A model generated the notes under the pieces. That model saw nothing but the letters and a program-made list of their open reading frames with translations. It was not told where the DNA came from and ran no database searches. A DNA stretch of 61,424 nt, taken from the NCBI GenBank assembly GCA_022783305.1, contig JALEWQ010000003.1, forward strand, positions 1 to 61,424, written 5' to 3'. This document shows positions 8,969-18,942 of the stretch, in pieces (position 1 is the stretch's first letter; each line of letters opens with the position of its first letter). Source of the DNA: Trueperella sp. GTDB lineage: Bacteria; Actinomycetota; Actinomycetes; Actinomycetales; Actinomycetaceae. The translations under genes were made by a program, and so were the position numbers.

Positions 8969-9043
8969 GATCTCCCCTTGAATAGGTCAATGTTCACGCA
9001 CTTTCTACCAAAGCTTGCCACGTTTGACAACACCGGTTCTGAA

Positions 9044-9082
9044 TTGGCGAATCCGTGAGACCATTTGGCTCACATTCGCCAA
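9044..9082. promoter_or_regulatory. Strong palindrome between DUF4193 and sepH
   Basis: TTGGCGAAT-CC-GTGAG (9044-9059) is mirrored by CTCAC-ATTCGCCAA (9069-9082): 14 paired bases interrupted only by a 2-nt bulge, around a 9-nt loop. There is no T-tract on either side and both flanking genes point away, so it is not a terminator. An operator or RNA-leader hairpin for one or both genes fits. A TTGACA sequence sits just to its left at 9024-9029. Confidence 0.55.
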
Positions 9083-9153
9083 CACACCGCCGCCTGTGAC
9101 CCCATTTCTCGTCGCCAGGTGGCACCCTTGTTGCAGGACCGGAGGAGGCAAAC

Positions 9154-10125
9154 ATGATCGAGCTCGAATTGTTGGGGCTTCAAGACGGGCAGAAGTTGAG
9201 CCTGAATGATTCACAGGGTAACCGCTACGTACTTCCGATCACTGACGAACTTCGCGCGGCCCTGCGCACCGACGTAACCTCGCAGGGCGAGGACACGCCG
9301 AAGCCGATCACCCCGCGCGAGATCCAGGCCTATTTCCGTGCCGGGCGCACGGTGGCCGAAGTCTCCGAAATCTCCTCTCTACCCCCTTCGCAGCTGACGA
9401 ATCTCGCCTACCCGATCTTCGCCGAGCGTGAGTACGTTGCCCAAAACGCCCGCCTGTACCGCCTCGGGCACGAGGACGGCGGCATGACTCTCGAAGAATT
9501 GGTCGCTTCCCGGCTGGTCAGCCGCGGGGTCGAAGCCAGCGACGTCGAATGGGATGCACGTCGCGAGCACGGCGAGCCGTGGATCTTGACGGCCACCTAC
9601 ACCAGCGGCGGCGGTGTCAATGTGGCCAGGTGGGCCGTCAACACGAAGACGCAAACGTTCCAGGCACGCAACGACGAGGCGACTTGGCTCACCGAGAACC
9701 AAATCCCCGCTCCTGCCAACCCGTGGCGCAAGCCCAACACCCCGCCAGCCGAACCGGAGCGGAAGGCCTCCATCATCGACGCCCAGCCGGCGGCTGCGGG
9801 CAGCGCTGTGGACATCGACTCAATGCTCGCCTCCCTCAACTCCAAGCGCGGCCAGGCCCAACCCATGCCCGAGTTCGACGGCGCCCACCCTGCGGACTCC
9901 GAACCCGAGGCGGCTCAGGACGCCACGATTCTCTCCCTGCCCACCTCCTCCGCCGAGGAGGAAGAGCCCGACGCTCCCAGTGAAGGCGACGGCCAGCAGG
10001 CCCTCCCCGGCGTCGCGGCAGACACCCAAAAGACCACCAAGCCGGACAAGCCGAAGAAGCGGCGCAACCGCCCGGCAATGCCCACGTGGGACGAGATCGT
10101 TTTCGGCTACTCGAAGGACGACTAG
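9154..10125 (+). CDS. sepH: Septation protein SepH
   Basis: A 323-residue actinobacterial cell-division protein known to bind and promote FtsZ assembly. The N-terminal DUF3071 domain (MIELELLGLQDGQKLSLND; ITPREIQAYFRAGRTVAEVS) contains a helix-turn-helix-like segment. After about residue 190 the protein becomes Pro/Ala/Glu-rich and disordered, and it ends in a basic patch (KPKKRRNRPAMPTWDEIVFG) that is a conserved C-terminal signature. GGAGGAGG precedes the ATG. The palindrome at 9044-9082 lies ~70 bp upstream. Confidence 0.9.
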   Translation: MIELELLGLQDGQKLSLNDSQGNRYVLPITDELRAALRTDVTSQGEDTPKPITPREIQAYFRAGRTVAEVSEISSLPPSQLTNLAYPIFAEREYVAQNARLYRLGHEDGGMTLEELVASRLVSRGVEASDVEWDARREHGEPWILTATYTSGGGVNVARWAVNTKTQTFQARNDEATWLTENQIPAPANPWRKPNTPPAEPERKASIIDAQPAAAGSAVDIDSMLASLNSKRGQAQPMPEFDGAHPADSEPEAAQDATILSLPTSSAEEEEPDAPSEGDGQQALPGVAADTQKTTKPDKPKKRRNRPAMPTWDEIVFGYSKDD

Positions 10126-10229
10126 CCCCGGTTAGGCCGCCAATGGCGCCGGAGGGCTACCTTTAGCCGAGATGCAAGGCGTCCGCCAAATGCGTCTCGA
10201 CATCGGTCACAACCTCCAAAAAACTACAG

Positions 10230-11309
10230 CTAGATAAGATCAAGGCCGAGCGGGATCATCATCTCCTGCTCGGTGAGGGAGCCGTGCACACCGACAAGTC
10301 CGATCGCTCCCTGGCTCTGGTAGCGCGAGTCGACGATCGCGAGCCGGTCTTTCGCGAAGACGAGAACGTCGCCGAAGACCTCGCGGGCAAAGTCGCCCAT
10401 CGGCCCGAAAAGCCCAGCTTCCTCAGCCTCAGCCTGCGTGTAGATCCAGGCCCGCTCCCCCAGCACCTCCCGCCAGCGCCCAGAAACCTCCTCCGGCTCC
10501 TCGGTGTACAGGTGTAGCGCTCGGGATTCCCCAGCCACGACGTCGACTCCACGGGTAAGCTCGCCCACGCATGCGATGTCGTAGCGCTCGGCGACGTCGA
10601 TCATGCCGTGATCGGCCGTGAGCACGAGGAGCGTATCGGGCGGCAATAGGCGACGTAGCCTGCCGAGCTCCGAGTCAAAGTGTTCGAGCTGACCAATCCA
10701 CGCCTCCGATTCCCATCCGGCATGGTGGCCGGTTGAATCAATGTCGCCCCAGTACAGGTAGACGAGGTCGGCCCCGGACTTCAGCTCCGCGACCGCGCCA
10801 TCCACGCGTGCCTCTAGCTTCTCGGCGACGACGGTGCGCCCGCCACGCAACGCCGCAAGAGTCAGCCCGGAGTCGACGAAGCGGCGCGGGTGGATCTTGA
10901 CCGCGTCGAGGTCCGTCGTCTCGAAGATCGTGGGCACGGACTGCCACGCGCGAGGATCAACGCTGGACGTATTCCAGCCGATGAGGTTGAAGACCTCATC
11001 GGAGCCGGGTACCCGCAGGGCATAGCCGCCCATCGCCGTCTGGCCCGGCATGGCGCCCGTTGCGAGCGCGCTAATGCCGGCCGCCGTCGTCGACGGCACC
11101 ACAGTGGTAATCGCGCGCATGTCGAGGGAGCGAAGGGTGGGGGCATGCCCGCGACGCTGGTCGATGTTGTGAAAGCCAAGGCCGTCGACCATGACCACGC
11201 ACGCGCGCCGGGCGGCCGGGAGGTTGAACACGGACTGGCGTGCCTGACCGAGAGAGCGCAATACGCCCGGCAACACCTCGGCGAGATTCTCCCTGTGCGG
11301 TACGATCAT
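10230..11309 (-). CDS. Alkaline-phosphatase-superfamily nucleotide pyrophosphatase/phosphodiesterase
   Basis: A 359-residue soluble metalloenzyme. It carries the metal Asp in CVVMVDGLGFHNI, a nucleophile Thr/Ser region in TTVVPSTTAAGISALATG, and C-terminal metal ligands in YWGDIDSTGHHAGW and VLTADHGMIDV. This is the type I phosphodiesterase/NPP group, which hydrolyses phosphodiester or pyrophosphate bonds in nucleotides or lipid headgroups; the substrate is unknown. No signal peptide is seen. The start overlaps the stop of the DUF5998 gene (ATGA), a pairing kept in many actinobacteria. Confidence 0.85.
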   Translation of the reverse strand: MIVPHRENLAEVLPGVLRSLGQARQSVFNLPAARRACVVMVDGLGFHNIDQRRGHAPTLRSLDMRAITTVVPSTTAAGISALATGAMPGQTAMGGYALRVPGSDEVFNLIGWNTSSVDPRAWQSVPTIFETTDLDAVKIHPRRFVDSGLTLAALRGGRTVVAEKLEARVDGAVAELKSGADLVYLYWGDIDSTGHHAGWESEAWIGQLEHFDSELGRLRRLLPPDTLLVLTADHGMIDVAERYDIACVGELTRGVDVVAGESRALHLYTEEPEEVSGRWREVLGERAWIYTQAEAEEAGLFGPMGDFAREVFGDVLVFAKDRLAIVDSRYQSQGAIGLVGVHGSLTEQEMMIPLGLDLI

Positions 11310-11866
11310 GCGAGTTGCCCGAGGATACGTTCGACCTCATCGATGAAGGCCACCCCTTCAGCGAAGTGGGTCGCGTCCACGTGGCGGTCGAGAAAGAGCT
11401 GCAGGTCTTCGTTTGTCGCCACGCCCACGTAGCCGTGATCGTTCGTGCAGGTGGGGTCGTCACACGCGCCGGGCTGGAGGTCCTGAGAGAAGGCTGCACC
11501 CCAGCGCAGGCGTAGCAGGATGGAGTTGAGCTGACCCACGCGCTTGCCGCGGAACTCGCGGCGGCGAACCACGTGATGCTCCCTGATACTGTCGAGGCGG
11601 ACCGACTGCGCCGTCGTCACATATTCGCCGCGAGTGTCCATCTCGTAGTTCGTGTCCGAGTAGACGAGGACGAGGCGCGTACCTGTGACGATGAAGGCGA
11701 CGATCCTGTCATAGACCGAGTCCGCGTCGAAGACAGTTTCGGGCCGCACATAGAAGGCGCGCACGACGTCCTCGCCCAGAGCCTGGCGGATGTCGGCAAG
11801 CACGGGCGACTCTGGCGCCACCAAGCTTGACAGCGCCGCATCGAGGTCGTTTCGCATATCGATCAT
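11306..11866 (-). CDS. DUF5998 family protein
   Basis: A 186-residue soluble protein of unknown function with a C-terminal GYVGVATNEDLQLFLDRHVD-like segment (CTNDHGYVGVATNEDLQLF) and CDDPTCTNDH, where two Cys and a His could hold a metal. I keep the ATG at 11866 because GACAAT lies exactly 6 nt upstream, matching the leaderless pattern of this window; a second ATG three codons in is the alternative. It is coupled to the downstream phosphodiesterase. Confidence 0.75.
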   Translation of the reverse strand: MIDMRNDLDAALSSLVAPESPVLADIRQALGEDVVRAFYVRPETVFDADSVYDRIVAFIVTGTRLVLVYSDTNYEMDTRGEYVTTAQSVRLDSIREHHVVRRREFRGKRVGQLNSILLRLRWGAAFSQDLQPGACDDPTCTNDHGYVGVATNEDLQLFLDRHVDATHFAEGVAFIDEVERILGQLA

Positions 11867-11977
11867 TGCCCCATTGTCCCAAAACCGGCGCCTGTGCGAG
11901 AAGTCGGGTCACCAACATCACGGCAACACGGGGCGCGCGCTCGCCGGCCGCGAACCGAACGGCCAGATAATGGAATA

Positions 11978-14368
11978 ATGGCCAGCACAGAGCAGATCGT
12001 TGACATTGACGTGTCGCAGGAAATGCGCACATCCTTCCTCGAATACTCCTATTCCGTCATCTACGCCCGCGCCCTGCCCGACGCCCGCGACGGCCTCAAG
12101 CCGGTCCAGCGCCGTATCCTTTTCCAGATGGATCGCATGGGTCTGCGCCCCGACCGTGGCCACGTCAAATCCTCGCGCGTGATCGGGGAGGTCATGGGCC
12201 GCTTGCATCCGCACAGCGACTCGGCCATCTACGACGCCATGGTCCGCCTCTCCCAACCCTTTACCATGCGCCTGCCCATGGTCGACGGCCACGGCAACTT
12301 TGGTTCGCTCGACGACGGGCCCGCGGCTCCTCGCTACACCGAGGTGCGCATGGCCCCGGCGGCGCTGGCGATGACGGCGGATATTGACGAGGACGTCGTC
12401 GACATGGTGCCTAATTACGACAACACCTACCTTCAGCCTGAGGTGCTTCCCGCCGCCATCCCCAACCTGCTCGTCAACGGCTCGTCGGGCATCGCGGTGG
12501 GCATGGCCACCAACATGGCGCCTCACAACCTCGGCGAGGTCATCGCGGGGGCACGCTTCCTCCTCGACCACCCCGAGGCCACCCTCGACGAGCTGATGCG
12601 CTACATCCCCGGGCCCGACCTGCCCGAGGGCGGCAAGATCGTGGGGCTCGATGGGATCCGCCAGGCATACGAAACCGGGCGCGGCATCTTCCGCACCCGC
12701 GCCACCGCCCACATCGAGAACGTCACCGCCCGCAAGAAGGGCATTATCTTCACCGAGCTGCCCTACCTCGTGGGCCCGGAGAAGGTCATTGACAAGATCA
12801 AGGACGGGGTGCAGTCGAAGAAGCTGCAGGGCATCACGGGGGTACAGAACCTCACCGATCGTAAGCACGGCACCAGGCTCGTCGTCGAGGTGAAGAACTC
12901 CTTCAACCCGGAGGCCGTGCTTGCCGCCCTCTACAAGCACACCCCGCTCGAGGATTCTTTCGGCATCAATAACGTCGCCCTCGTCGATGGCCAGCCGCAC
13001 ACCCTCGGCCTCAAGGCCCTGCTCGAGGTCTTCCTCGACCACCGCCTCACCGTCACTCGCCGGCGCACCGCCTTCCGCTTGCAGAAAGCCAAGGACCGCC
13101 TTCACCTGGTGGAGGGTCTCCTCATCGCGATCCTCGACATCGACGAGGTCATCGCCCTCATCCGATCCTCCGATGACTCCGCCACAGCCAAGGATCGCCT
13201 CATGAAGGTATTCGATCTGACAGAGATCCAGGCCGATTACATCCTCGAGCTGCGGCTGCGCCGGCTGACGAAGTTCTCCCAAATCGAGCTGGAGCAGGAA
13301 AAGAACGAGCTGGAAAGCGAGATCGAGCGCCTCGGCGAGATCCTCAGCTCCGACGCCAAGCTACGCGCCCTCGTCTCCTCCGAGCTGGCCCAAACCGCCC
13401 GCGAGTTCGCCACCCCGCGCCGCACGGTTCTGCTCGAGTCCGATGCCACCAAGGCCACCTCCGCGCTCAAGGTCGAGGACGACCCATGCTGGGTGCTCCT
13501 GTCCGGCGACGGCCTCATCGCCCGGATCGTGACCGCCACCGAGCCCTCCCGCTCCGGCCCGCGCCAGCGTCACGACGCCGTCGTCGCCCGGGTCAAGACG
13601 ACCAACCTGTCCTCCATTGGGGTGATCACCTCCGATGGGTCGGTCACCCGACTGAACGTCCTCGACATCCCCGCCATCCCCGAAACTCAGACAGCGCCGG
13701 GACTCTCCGGCGGCGCGCCAGTTAAGGAACTCTTGCTCGCAGGCCAAGGCTCGACCGTGGTCGGGCTCGTCGACCTCGATCACCCGCCCATCCTTGCCCT
13801 CGCTACAGCACAGGGCAAGATCAAGCGCGTCAACCCCGACTACCCTGACCGCGGCGCGATCGACATCATCAAGCTCGCCGACGGCGACGCCGTGATCGGC
13901 GCTGCCCCCGCCTCCGACGACGACGAGATCGTGCTTGTGACCTCCAACGCCCAGTTGCTGCGTTTCCCCGCCGCCGACGTGCGCCCGCAGGGTCGTGCCG
14001 GCCAGGGAGTTGCCGGCATCCGAGTGTCCGACGCTCGGGTGATCGCCCTCGGCGTCGTGCCCGCCAATGACGTTGCCGCCCACGGCGTCGTCACCATCGC
14101 CGGCTCCTCCGGCTCGCTGCCCGGCACTGCGCCCGGCTCGGCAAAGGTCACCCCGCTCGACCGCTACCCCGCCAAGGGCCGCGGCACCGGAGGCGTTCGC
14201 ACGCAACGCTTCCGCAGCGGCGAGGATCAGCTTCAGCTGGCCTGGGTGGGCCAGCTACCTGCACGCGCGATCGGCTCGAACGGCAAGCCTGTGGCGCTTC
14301 CCGACGTCGACGAGCGCCGCGACGGCTCGGGCACCGAGCTGGCCGCCGTCGTCACGGCCATCGGCTAG
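11978..14368 (+). CDS. parC: DNA topoisomerase IV subunit A
   Basis: A 796-residue type IIA topoisomerase breakage-reunion subunit. The catalytic Tyr120 lies in [11 protein letters not shown] after Arg119. The winged helix begins [16 protein letters not shown], and the C-terminal half carries the beta-pinwheel DNA-wrapping repeats ([24 protein letters not shown]). The quinolone region reads [12 protein letters not shown] (residues 77-88): Ser80 occupies the place of the usual Gly (E. coli GyrA Gly81). The ATG at 11978 is preceded by GATAAT at 6 nt with no Shine-Dalgarno, suggesting a leaderless mRNA. Upstream in-frame codons are not conserved. The parE partner lies nearby on the other strand. 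Confidence 0.93.
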   Translation: MASTEQIVDIDVSQEMRTSFLEYSYSVIYARALPDARDGLKPVQRRILFQMDRMGLRPDRGHVKSSRVIGEVMGRLHPHSDSAIYDAMVRLSQPFTMRLPMVDGHGNFGSLDDGPAAPRYTEVRMAPAALAMTADIDEDVVDMVPNYDNTYLQPEVLPAAIPNLLVNGSSGIAVGMATNMAPHNLGEVIAGARFLLDHPEATLDELMRYIPGPDLPEGGKIVGLDGIRQAYETGRGIFRTRATAHIENVTARKKGIIFTELPYLVGPEKVIDKIKDGVQSKKLQGITGVQNLTDRKHGTRLVVEVKNSFNPEAVLAALYKHTPLEDSFGINNVALVDGQPHTLGLKALLEVFLDHRLTVTRRRTAFRLQKAKDRLHLVEGLLIAILDIDEVIALIRSSDDSATAKDRLMKVFDLTEIQADYILELRLRRLTKFSQIELEQEKNELESEIERLGEILSSDAKLRALVSSELAQTAREFATPRRTVLLESDATKATSALKVEDDPCWVLLSGDGLIARIVTATEPSRSGPRQRHDAVVARVKTTNLSSIGVITSDGSVTRLNVLDIPAIPETQTAPGLSGGAPVKELLLAGQGSTVVGLVDLDHPPILALATAQGKIKRVNPDYPDRGAIDIIKLADGDAVIGAAPASDDDEIVLVTSNAQLLRFPAADVRPQGRAGQGVAGIRVSDARVIALGVVPANDVAAHGVVTIAGSSGSLPGTAPGSAKVTPLDRYPAKGRGTGGVRTQRFRSGEDQLQLAWVGQLPARAIGSNGKPVALPDVDERRDGSGTELAAVVTAIG

Positions 14369-14382
14369 GCCGGGATGAAAGA

Positions 14383-15348
14383 CTAGACCCGGGTGGTCAT
14401 GATGTACGTCTCGGCCACTCGGATGAAGTCGAAGTGCTCAAAGACGGTTACGAGGTCCGTGTCCGTGCCGTCAGCGGTGACGTCGAGGCCAATGTAGCTC
14501 AGGCCCGCCGCGCGGAAGCGCTCCACCGCCGTCGCCAGAAGGTTGGAAGCCACGTGCTTGCCCCGCCACTCGGGCAACACCACGATCTCTTCAATGTAGC
14601 CCTCGTCCTGCACGCCGTCCGCGTCCTGCGCGTCCTCCAGCCCCGAGGAGAAACGGGAGGCCAGCACGTAACCGGCGAGCCGGGGGCGATCCCCGAAAAG
14701 GTCAAGCGCGACCAGGCACAGGTCCTCGTCCATCGATTCCAAGCGCCTCGCCCATGCTTTGCCGCTCATCGCGGCCCCCTCGTTTTCCGCCATCACGCGG
14801 TTGTGAGCCTTACGCGAATCCCTGATCCAGTCCGCGCCCATCTTCACGATCTGTATGTAGGAGGACGTCGGCGAGACCTGGGAGGGGATATCGAGGCTAC
14901 GGCGCATCTGGATGTAGCGCGAGTGGCTTCGAAACCCGAAGCGGATGGCCATCTCGAACAGCGCGCCCTGCGAGGCATCCACGTACATCTGGACAAGAGT
15001 CTCGTCCAGGCCCAGCTCGGAAGCGAGGTCGCGGGCCGTGAGAAGCTGACGCTCCAAGAGATCATGGCCCACCCCGTGGTCACGCCACGTGGGCGTCACC
15101 CCGCCGGAGATGGTAATCGGGGACTCGCCCGCGTTGCCGGCCGGTGTGCGGGCAAGGCCGAAGGCGACGAGATCCTGCCCCTCCCATGCGCCCTGTGCAC
15201 GCCAAGCGTGGGAATCGGCGAAATAGCCCTCCACCTCGCGCCGGGTCGTGCGAATGGCCGAGGCGTCCGCCTCCTCGATCGCCGCGATGATCGCGTACAC
15301 GTGAGGGGCATCGTCCGCATTCAGCGTGGTCCACGTCCAGTCCGCCAT
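14383..15348 (-). CDS. Double-GNAT acetyltransferase family protein
   Basis: A 321-residue protein with two GNAT folds. The acetyl-CoA loop of the N-terminal half is recognisable in TPTWRDHGVGHDLLERQ, and that of the C-terminal half in VLPEWRGKHVASNLLATAV. It is a paralogue of the gene directly upstream, whose start codon region it abuts (ATG at 15348 against that gene's stop). It resembles the mycothiol synthase (MshD)-like double-GNAT group in layout, but I see nothing that proves that reaction. Probably transcribed with parE. Confidence 0.75.
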   Translation of the reverse strand: MADWTWTTLNADDAPHVYAIIAAIEEADASAIRTTRREVEGYFADSHAWRAQGAWEGQDLVAFGLARTPAGNAGESPITISGGVTPTWRDHGVGHDLLERQLLTARDLASELGLDETLVQMYVDASQGALFEMAIRFGFRSHSRYIQMRRSLDIPSQVSPTSSYIQIVKMGADWIRDSRKAHNRVMAENEGAAMSGKAWARRLESMDEDLCLVALDLFGDRPRLAGYVLASRFSSGLEDAQDADGVQDEGYIEEIVVLPEWRGKHVASNLLATAVERFRAAGLSYIGLDVTADGTDTDLVTVFEHFDFIRVAETYIMTTRV

Positions 15349-16376
15349 CAGATATCAATCGAGTAGAGGATCTGAGCCGAGCCTTCGAAGAAGCCGTAAC
15401 GCGTGAGGAAATCTGTGGCCGGGGCGGACTCGGAGATCACCGGCACCCGCATGCGCGTGATCCCGCGTTCCAGCGCCTCACCCATCTGCGACACGATGAG
15501 ATCCGTTCCGACACCTTCGTGGCGGAAGTCGCGTTCCACCCCGTAAAACTTCACGCACATCGCCTGATCACGCGCGGAATTCAGCGAATAGCCCACCAGG
15601 TTTGCGCCATCCGTGAGGAGGACGGAGGCGGCCCGATCCTCGGGCGTCATCCACTCATCCCACTCGGCCTGCGACATCGGCTGGCGGCGGTCCATCACCA
15701 TCGAGATACGGTTGTGCAGGCGCAACACTTCTCCCGAGTGCTTTTCGTCAAACGTGACGAGCTCCATGCCGCGCGCCTCCAGGCGCTCCCTCGCGGCCCG
15801 CGCGTACTCGGCGTGCTCAGCGCCGAGATTCACATCCATCGATGTCCAGCGCGTGTGCGGGGAGAACCCGCCAGCGGCGAGCAGGCGACGTCGTTCCATG
15901 TTCGACACCCTCACGCGGGAACGGATCGAGGCCGGCAGGTCGTAACCATTGGCAAGCATGAGTTGGCGTGCCCGCCCGTCCTGCCACTCGAGCAGCGCCC
16001 GCCCGATACCGCGCCTGCGCCAGTGCGGGCGGATGACGCCGTAGATGTTGGCCTGCGCCTCCGTCAGCGGGTGGGGGTTGTTGAAAACAAAGCCCATCGC
16101 TTGCAGCTGACCGTTCGTGTCGCGGCCCACAATGGCGTCCATGTTCCTCCGGTCGGCCTCGGCGGCCCTTACCCAGGGCGTGACCTGCTGAAGGATGCGC
16201 AACTCATCACAGATCTCCGGATCCGCCGACTCCCGCAAAAGATCCGCGAGCTCATCGAGATCACCCGCGGCGAGCTGCTTCCACGACAGCCCCAGATGGG
16301 GGCTTGGCCCCGCCAGCTCGCTCGGAGCCGCCAAACGTTGCTCGAGCGAACGTCCCGTGATCTTTCCTGTCTGCAT
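15348..16376 (-). CDS. Double-GNAT acetyltransferase family protein
   Basis: A 342-residue paralogue of the downstream GNAT gene. The loop IRPHWRRRGIGRALLEWQ (first half) and GVERDFRHEGVGTDLIVSQ (second half) mark two acetyl-CoA folds. The start is taken at ATG 16376 because TAGACT lies 7 nt upstream; the TTG 30 nt further up has no proper ribosome site. It begins 33 nt after the parE stop, so it can be both operon-borne and separately started. The acceptor substrate is unknown. Confidence 0.75.
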   Translation of the reverse strand: MQTGKITGRSLEQRLAAPSELAGPSPHLGLSWKQLAAGDLDELADLLRESADPEICDELRILQQVTPWVRAAEADRRNMDAIVGRDTNGQLQAMGFVFNNPHPLTEAQANIYGVIRPHWRRRGIGRALLEWQDGRARQLMLANGYDLPASIRSRVRVSNMERRRLLAAGGFSPHTRWTSMDVNLGAEHAEYARAARERLEARGMELVTFDEKHSGEVLRLHNRISMVMDRRQPMSQAEWDEWMTPEDRAASVLLTDGANLVGYSLNSARDQAMCVKFYGVERDFRHEGVGTDLIVSQMGEALERGITRMRVPVISESAPATDFLTRYGFFEGSAQILYSIDI

Positions 16377-16409
16377 ATGCCCCAGTCTACCAAGGGCGGC
16401 GCGCAACTC

Positions 16410-18542
16410 CTATGCGTCAATCTGCTCGCGTGAGATGTGGCCCGCGCCCTCAACGATGAAATCACGCCGCGGCGCCACTTCTGAGCCCATGAGAAGCTCG
16501 AAGGTATCCTCCGCGAAACGGAGCGCCTCTGCATCGGCAAGCGAGACCCGGCGAAGCGTGCGGTGCTTCGGATCCATCGTAGTCTCCGCCAGCTGGTTGG
16601 CATCCATCTCTCCCAGGCCCTTGTAGCGCTGGATCGGCTGCTTGTACGTGCGCCCGCTCCGCTCCAGCCGCGCCAGGGTGCGGTGCAACTCGGCGTCGGA
16701 ATAGCTGTAGATATACTCCCCCTTCTTCCCTCCGCGACCGGCCACCTCCACCCGGTGGAGCGGAGGCACCGCCGCGTACACGCGCCCGGCCTCCACGAGT
16801 GGGCGCATGTAGCGGAAGAACAAGGTCAGGAGCAAGGTGCGGATGTGGGCGCCATCGACGTCGGCGTCCGTCATGAAGATGACCTTGCCGTAACGCGCCG
16901 CGTCAAGATCGAAGGTGCGGCCCGAGCCGGCCCCGACCACCTGAATGATCGATGAGACCTCCTGGTTGTTGAGGATGTCGGCGTGGGAGGCCTTCTGGAC
17001 ATTGAGGATCTTGCCGCGGATCGGTAGCAACGCCTGGAACTCTGAGTCGCGCGCGAGCTTTGCGGTACCGAGGGCAGAATCGCCCTCGACAATGAACAGC
17101 TCAGTGTGCTCAATATCGTCCGAGCGGCAGTCGGCCAACTTGGCGGGCAGCGAGGAAGTCTCGAGGGCGTTCTTGCGGCGCGAGATCTCCTTCTGGGTGC
17201 GGGCGGCCACGCGGGCGCGCATCTCCGCCACCACCTTCTCCAGAACGCGCTGGTTCTCGCTCTTCGCGTCGCGTTTGGTGGAGGAAAACTCGCGCCCGAG
17301 CTCCTCCTCCACCACCTTCGCCACGATCCCCCGGATCGGCGCCGTGCCCAGAACCTCCTTAGTTTGTCCCTCGAACTGCGGCTCGGGGAAGCGCACGGCA
17401 ACGACGGCGGTCAAGCCCGCCAGAATATCGTCCTTCTCGATGCGTGGATCGCGCGCCGTGACCTTCAGTTGGCGCGACTTGGATTCGATCTGGGCGCGGA
17501 CCACTTTGACCAGGCCCTGCTCGAAGCCCGTCAAGTGCGTGCCGCCCTTGGGGGTAGCGATGATGTTGACGAAAGTCTCCTCGCGGGTGTCGTACCCGTT
17601 GCCCCAACGTAGCGCGATGTCGACGTCGCACACGCGCTCGACTTCGCGCGGGCGCAAGTGTCCGGAGTTCTTGTCAAGAACCTGAACCGTCTCGTCAAAC
17701 GTGCCCTGGCCCCTCAGGTGCATGGTGCGGGAGACCGCCGGGTCGGTGGCCAGGTGGTCGACAAAGTCCACCACCCCGCCGTCGTACTTGAAGACCTCCT
17801 CCACCGGCGCGTCGGCGCGCTCGGGAAGTCCGCGCTCATCGCGAACGACCACCTCAAGGCCGGGCACGAGGAAGGCCTTTTCGCGGACGCGCTCGATGAG
17901 ATGCTGGTAGCTGAATTGGGTGTCCTTGGGGAAAATCTCCGGGTCCGCCCAGTAGCGCACCCGCGTACCCGTGGTCTTCTTCGCGACCTTCCCGGTCACG
18001 CGTAGCTTGGAATGGGTGGTGAACGGGGTGAAAGGAGCGTCCGGGGCGGGTGCGGCGGCGTCGTCGAAAACGCCGGGCTCGCCGCGCTTGAAGGACATCT
18101 CCCACACCTTTCCCTCGCGCTTGACCGCCACGTCGAGGCGCTGGGAGAGGGCGTTGACCACCGAGGCGCCCACGCCGTGCAGGCCACCCGCCGACCCGTA
18201 GTTGGCCGAGTCAAACTTTCCACCCGCGTGCAGCTTCGTGTAGACCACCTCAACGCCGGAGGCGCCCGTGCCCGGAACCTCGTCGACCGGGATGCCACGC
18301 CCGTCGTCTTCCACCTCCACCGAACCATCCGGGTGGAGCGTGACTCGGATGGAGGTGGCATACCCCTCCGTCGCCTCGTCTATCGAGTTGTCGATGATCT
18401 CCCACAGGCAGTGCATGAGCCCGCGCGAATCCGTGGAGCCGATGTACATACCCGGGCGCTTACGCACAGCCTCAAGGCCCTCGAGAACGGACAGGTGGCG
18501 GGCGTTGTATTCCTGCTTTTTGGTACTTGACACGCTTGGCAT
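16410..18542 (-). CDS. parE: DNA topoisomerase IV subunit B
   Basis: A 710-residue ATPase subunit of type IIA topoisomerase. It has the GHKL ATP site ([17 protein letters not shown], then the DDGRGIPVD and [14 protein letters not shown] loops), the transducer domain, and the TOPRIM domain with [27 protein letters not shown] and [17 protein letters not shown]. The C-terminus contains [27 protein letters not shown] rather than EGDSAGG, and location beside the principal sigma gene, point to ParE rather than GyrB. The start is ATG 18542 ([20 protein letters not shown]); the ~100 in-frame residues upstream are non-homologous and run through a terminator. Confidence 0.93.
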   Translation of the reverse strand: MPSVSSTKKQEYNARHLSVLEGLEAVRKRPGMYIGSTDSRGLMHCLWEIIDNSIDEATEGYATSIRVTLHPDGSVEVEDDGRGIPVDEVPGTGASGVEVVYTKLHAGGKFDSANYGSAGGLHGVGASVVNALSQRLDVAVKREGKVWEMSFKRGEPGVFDDAAAPAPDAPFTPFTTHSKLRVTGKVAKKTTGTRVRYWADPEIFPKDTQFSYQHLIERVREKAFLVPGLEVVVRDERGLPERADAPVEEVFKYDGGVVDFVDHLATDPAVSRTMHLRGQGTFDETVQVLDKNSGHLRPREVERVCDVDIALRWGNGYDTREETFVNIIATPKGGTHLTGFEQGLVKVVRAQIESKSRQLKVTARDPRIEKDDILAGLTAVVAVRFPEPQFEGQTKEVLGTAPIRGIVAKVVEEELGREFSSTKRDAKSENQRVLEKVVAEMRARVAARTQKEISRRKNALETSSLPAKLADCRSDDIEHTELFIVEGDSALGTAKLARDSEFQALLPIRGKILNVQKASHADILNNQEVSSIIQVVGAGSGRTFDLDAARYGKVIFMTDADVDGAHIRTLLLTLFFRYMRPLVEAGRVYAAVPPLHRVEVAGRGGKKGEYIYSYSDAELHRTLARLERSGRTYKQPIQRYKGLGEMDANQLAETTMDPKHRTLRRVSLADAEALRFAEDTFELLMGSEVAPRRDFIVEGAGHISREQIDA

Positions 18543-18623
18543 GATAGCCGCTCGACTCCCGCCAGTGAGCGACGCTCGCGGGGAGGAACGCGCCACGCGG
18601 ACCGGTTTGATGCCCGTCCGGGC

Positions 18624-18651
18624 AAAGAAAAAGGCCGGCTCACGCCGGCCT
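18624..18651 (-). terminator. Intrinsic terminator after the small zinc-binding gene
   Basis: A perfect 8-bp stem AGGCCGGC/GCCGGCCT with a 4-nt loop, followed on the minus strand by TTTTTCTTT. It sits between the 62-residue gene and parE, so it separates their transcripts. Confidence 0.85.
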
Positions 18652-18663
18652 GTCGAAGCGGGT

Positions 18664-18852
18664 CTAGACCCGATCCGTTTCGTCGATGATATTGATGGCC
18701 ACCTTCTCCAACGCTGGCATGTGCTTGCGCCAGTGGTGGGCACAGAACTGGAGTTGGCCTGACGACAATTCAACGCGCACATAGGCCTGCGCGTTGCAGG
18801 CGTCGCAACGGTCAGCAGCGGTAAGAACTGGAGTGTCAAGTATTGCATTCAC
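18664..18852 (-). CDS. DUF7455-type small zinc-binding protein
   Basis: A 62-residue protein with CDACNAQAYVRVEL followed by LQFCAHHWRKH, a CxxC...CxxH arrangement able to bind one zinc. This small protein family is commonly found beside parE and the principal sigma factor in actinobacteria; its role is unknown. The start is GTG at 18852. It has its own terminator immediately downstream, so it is probably a monocistronic transcript. Confidence 0.75.
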   Translation of the reverse strand: MNAILDTPVLTAADRCDACNAQAYVRVELSSGQLQFCAHHWRKHMPALEKVAINIIDETDRV

Positions 18853-18942
18853 ACTACGATCAAAGCACGAGTGCCCGACTTTATTCCTCTTATCTCATCC
18901 CCGTTCGCCGGCGGCCTAATGCCCGTGTGGGAGAATGGGGCC

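Noticed and set aside
11918-13282. Long minus-strand frame opposite parC (454 codons)
   Set aside because: It is the antisense shadow of a strongly conserved topoisomerase gene; its translation is rich in Val/Asp/His/Gly with no family resemblance.
18543-18848. N-terminal extension of ParE
   Set aside because: It reads through an intrinsic terminator and overlaps the small zinc-binding gene in another frame; GHKL homology starts after ATG 18542.
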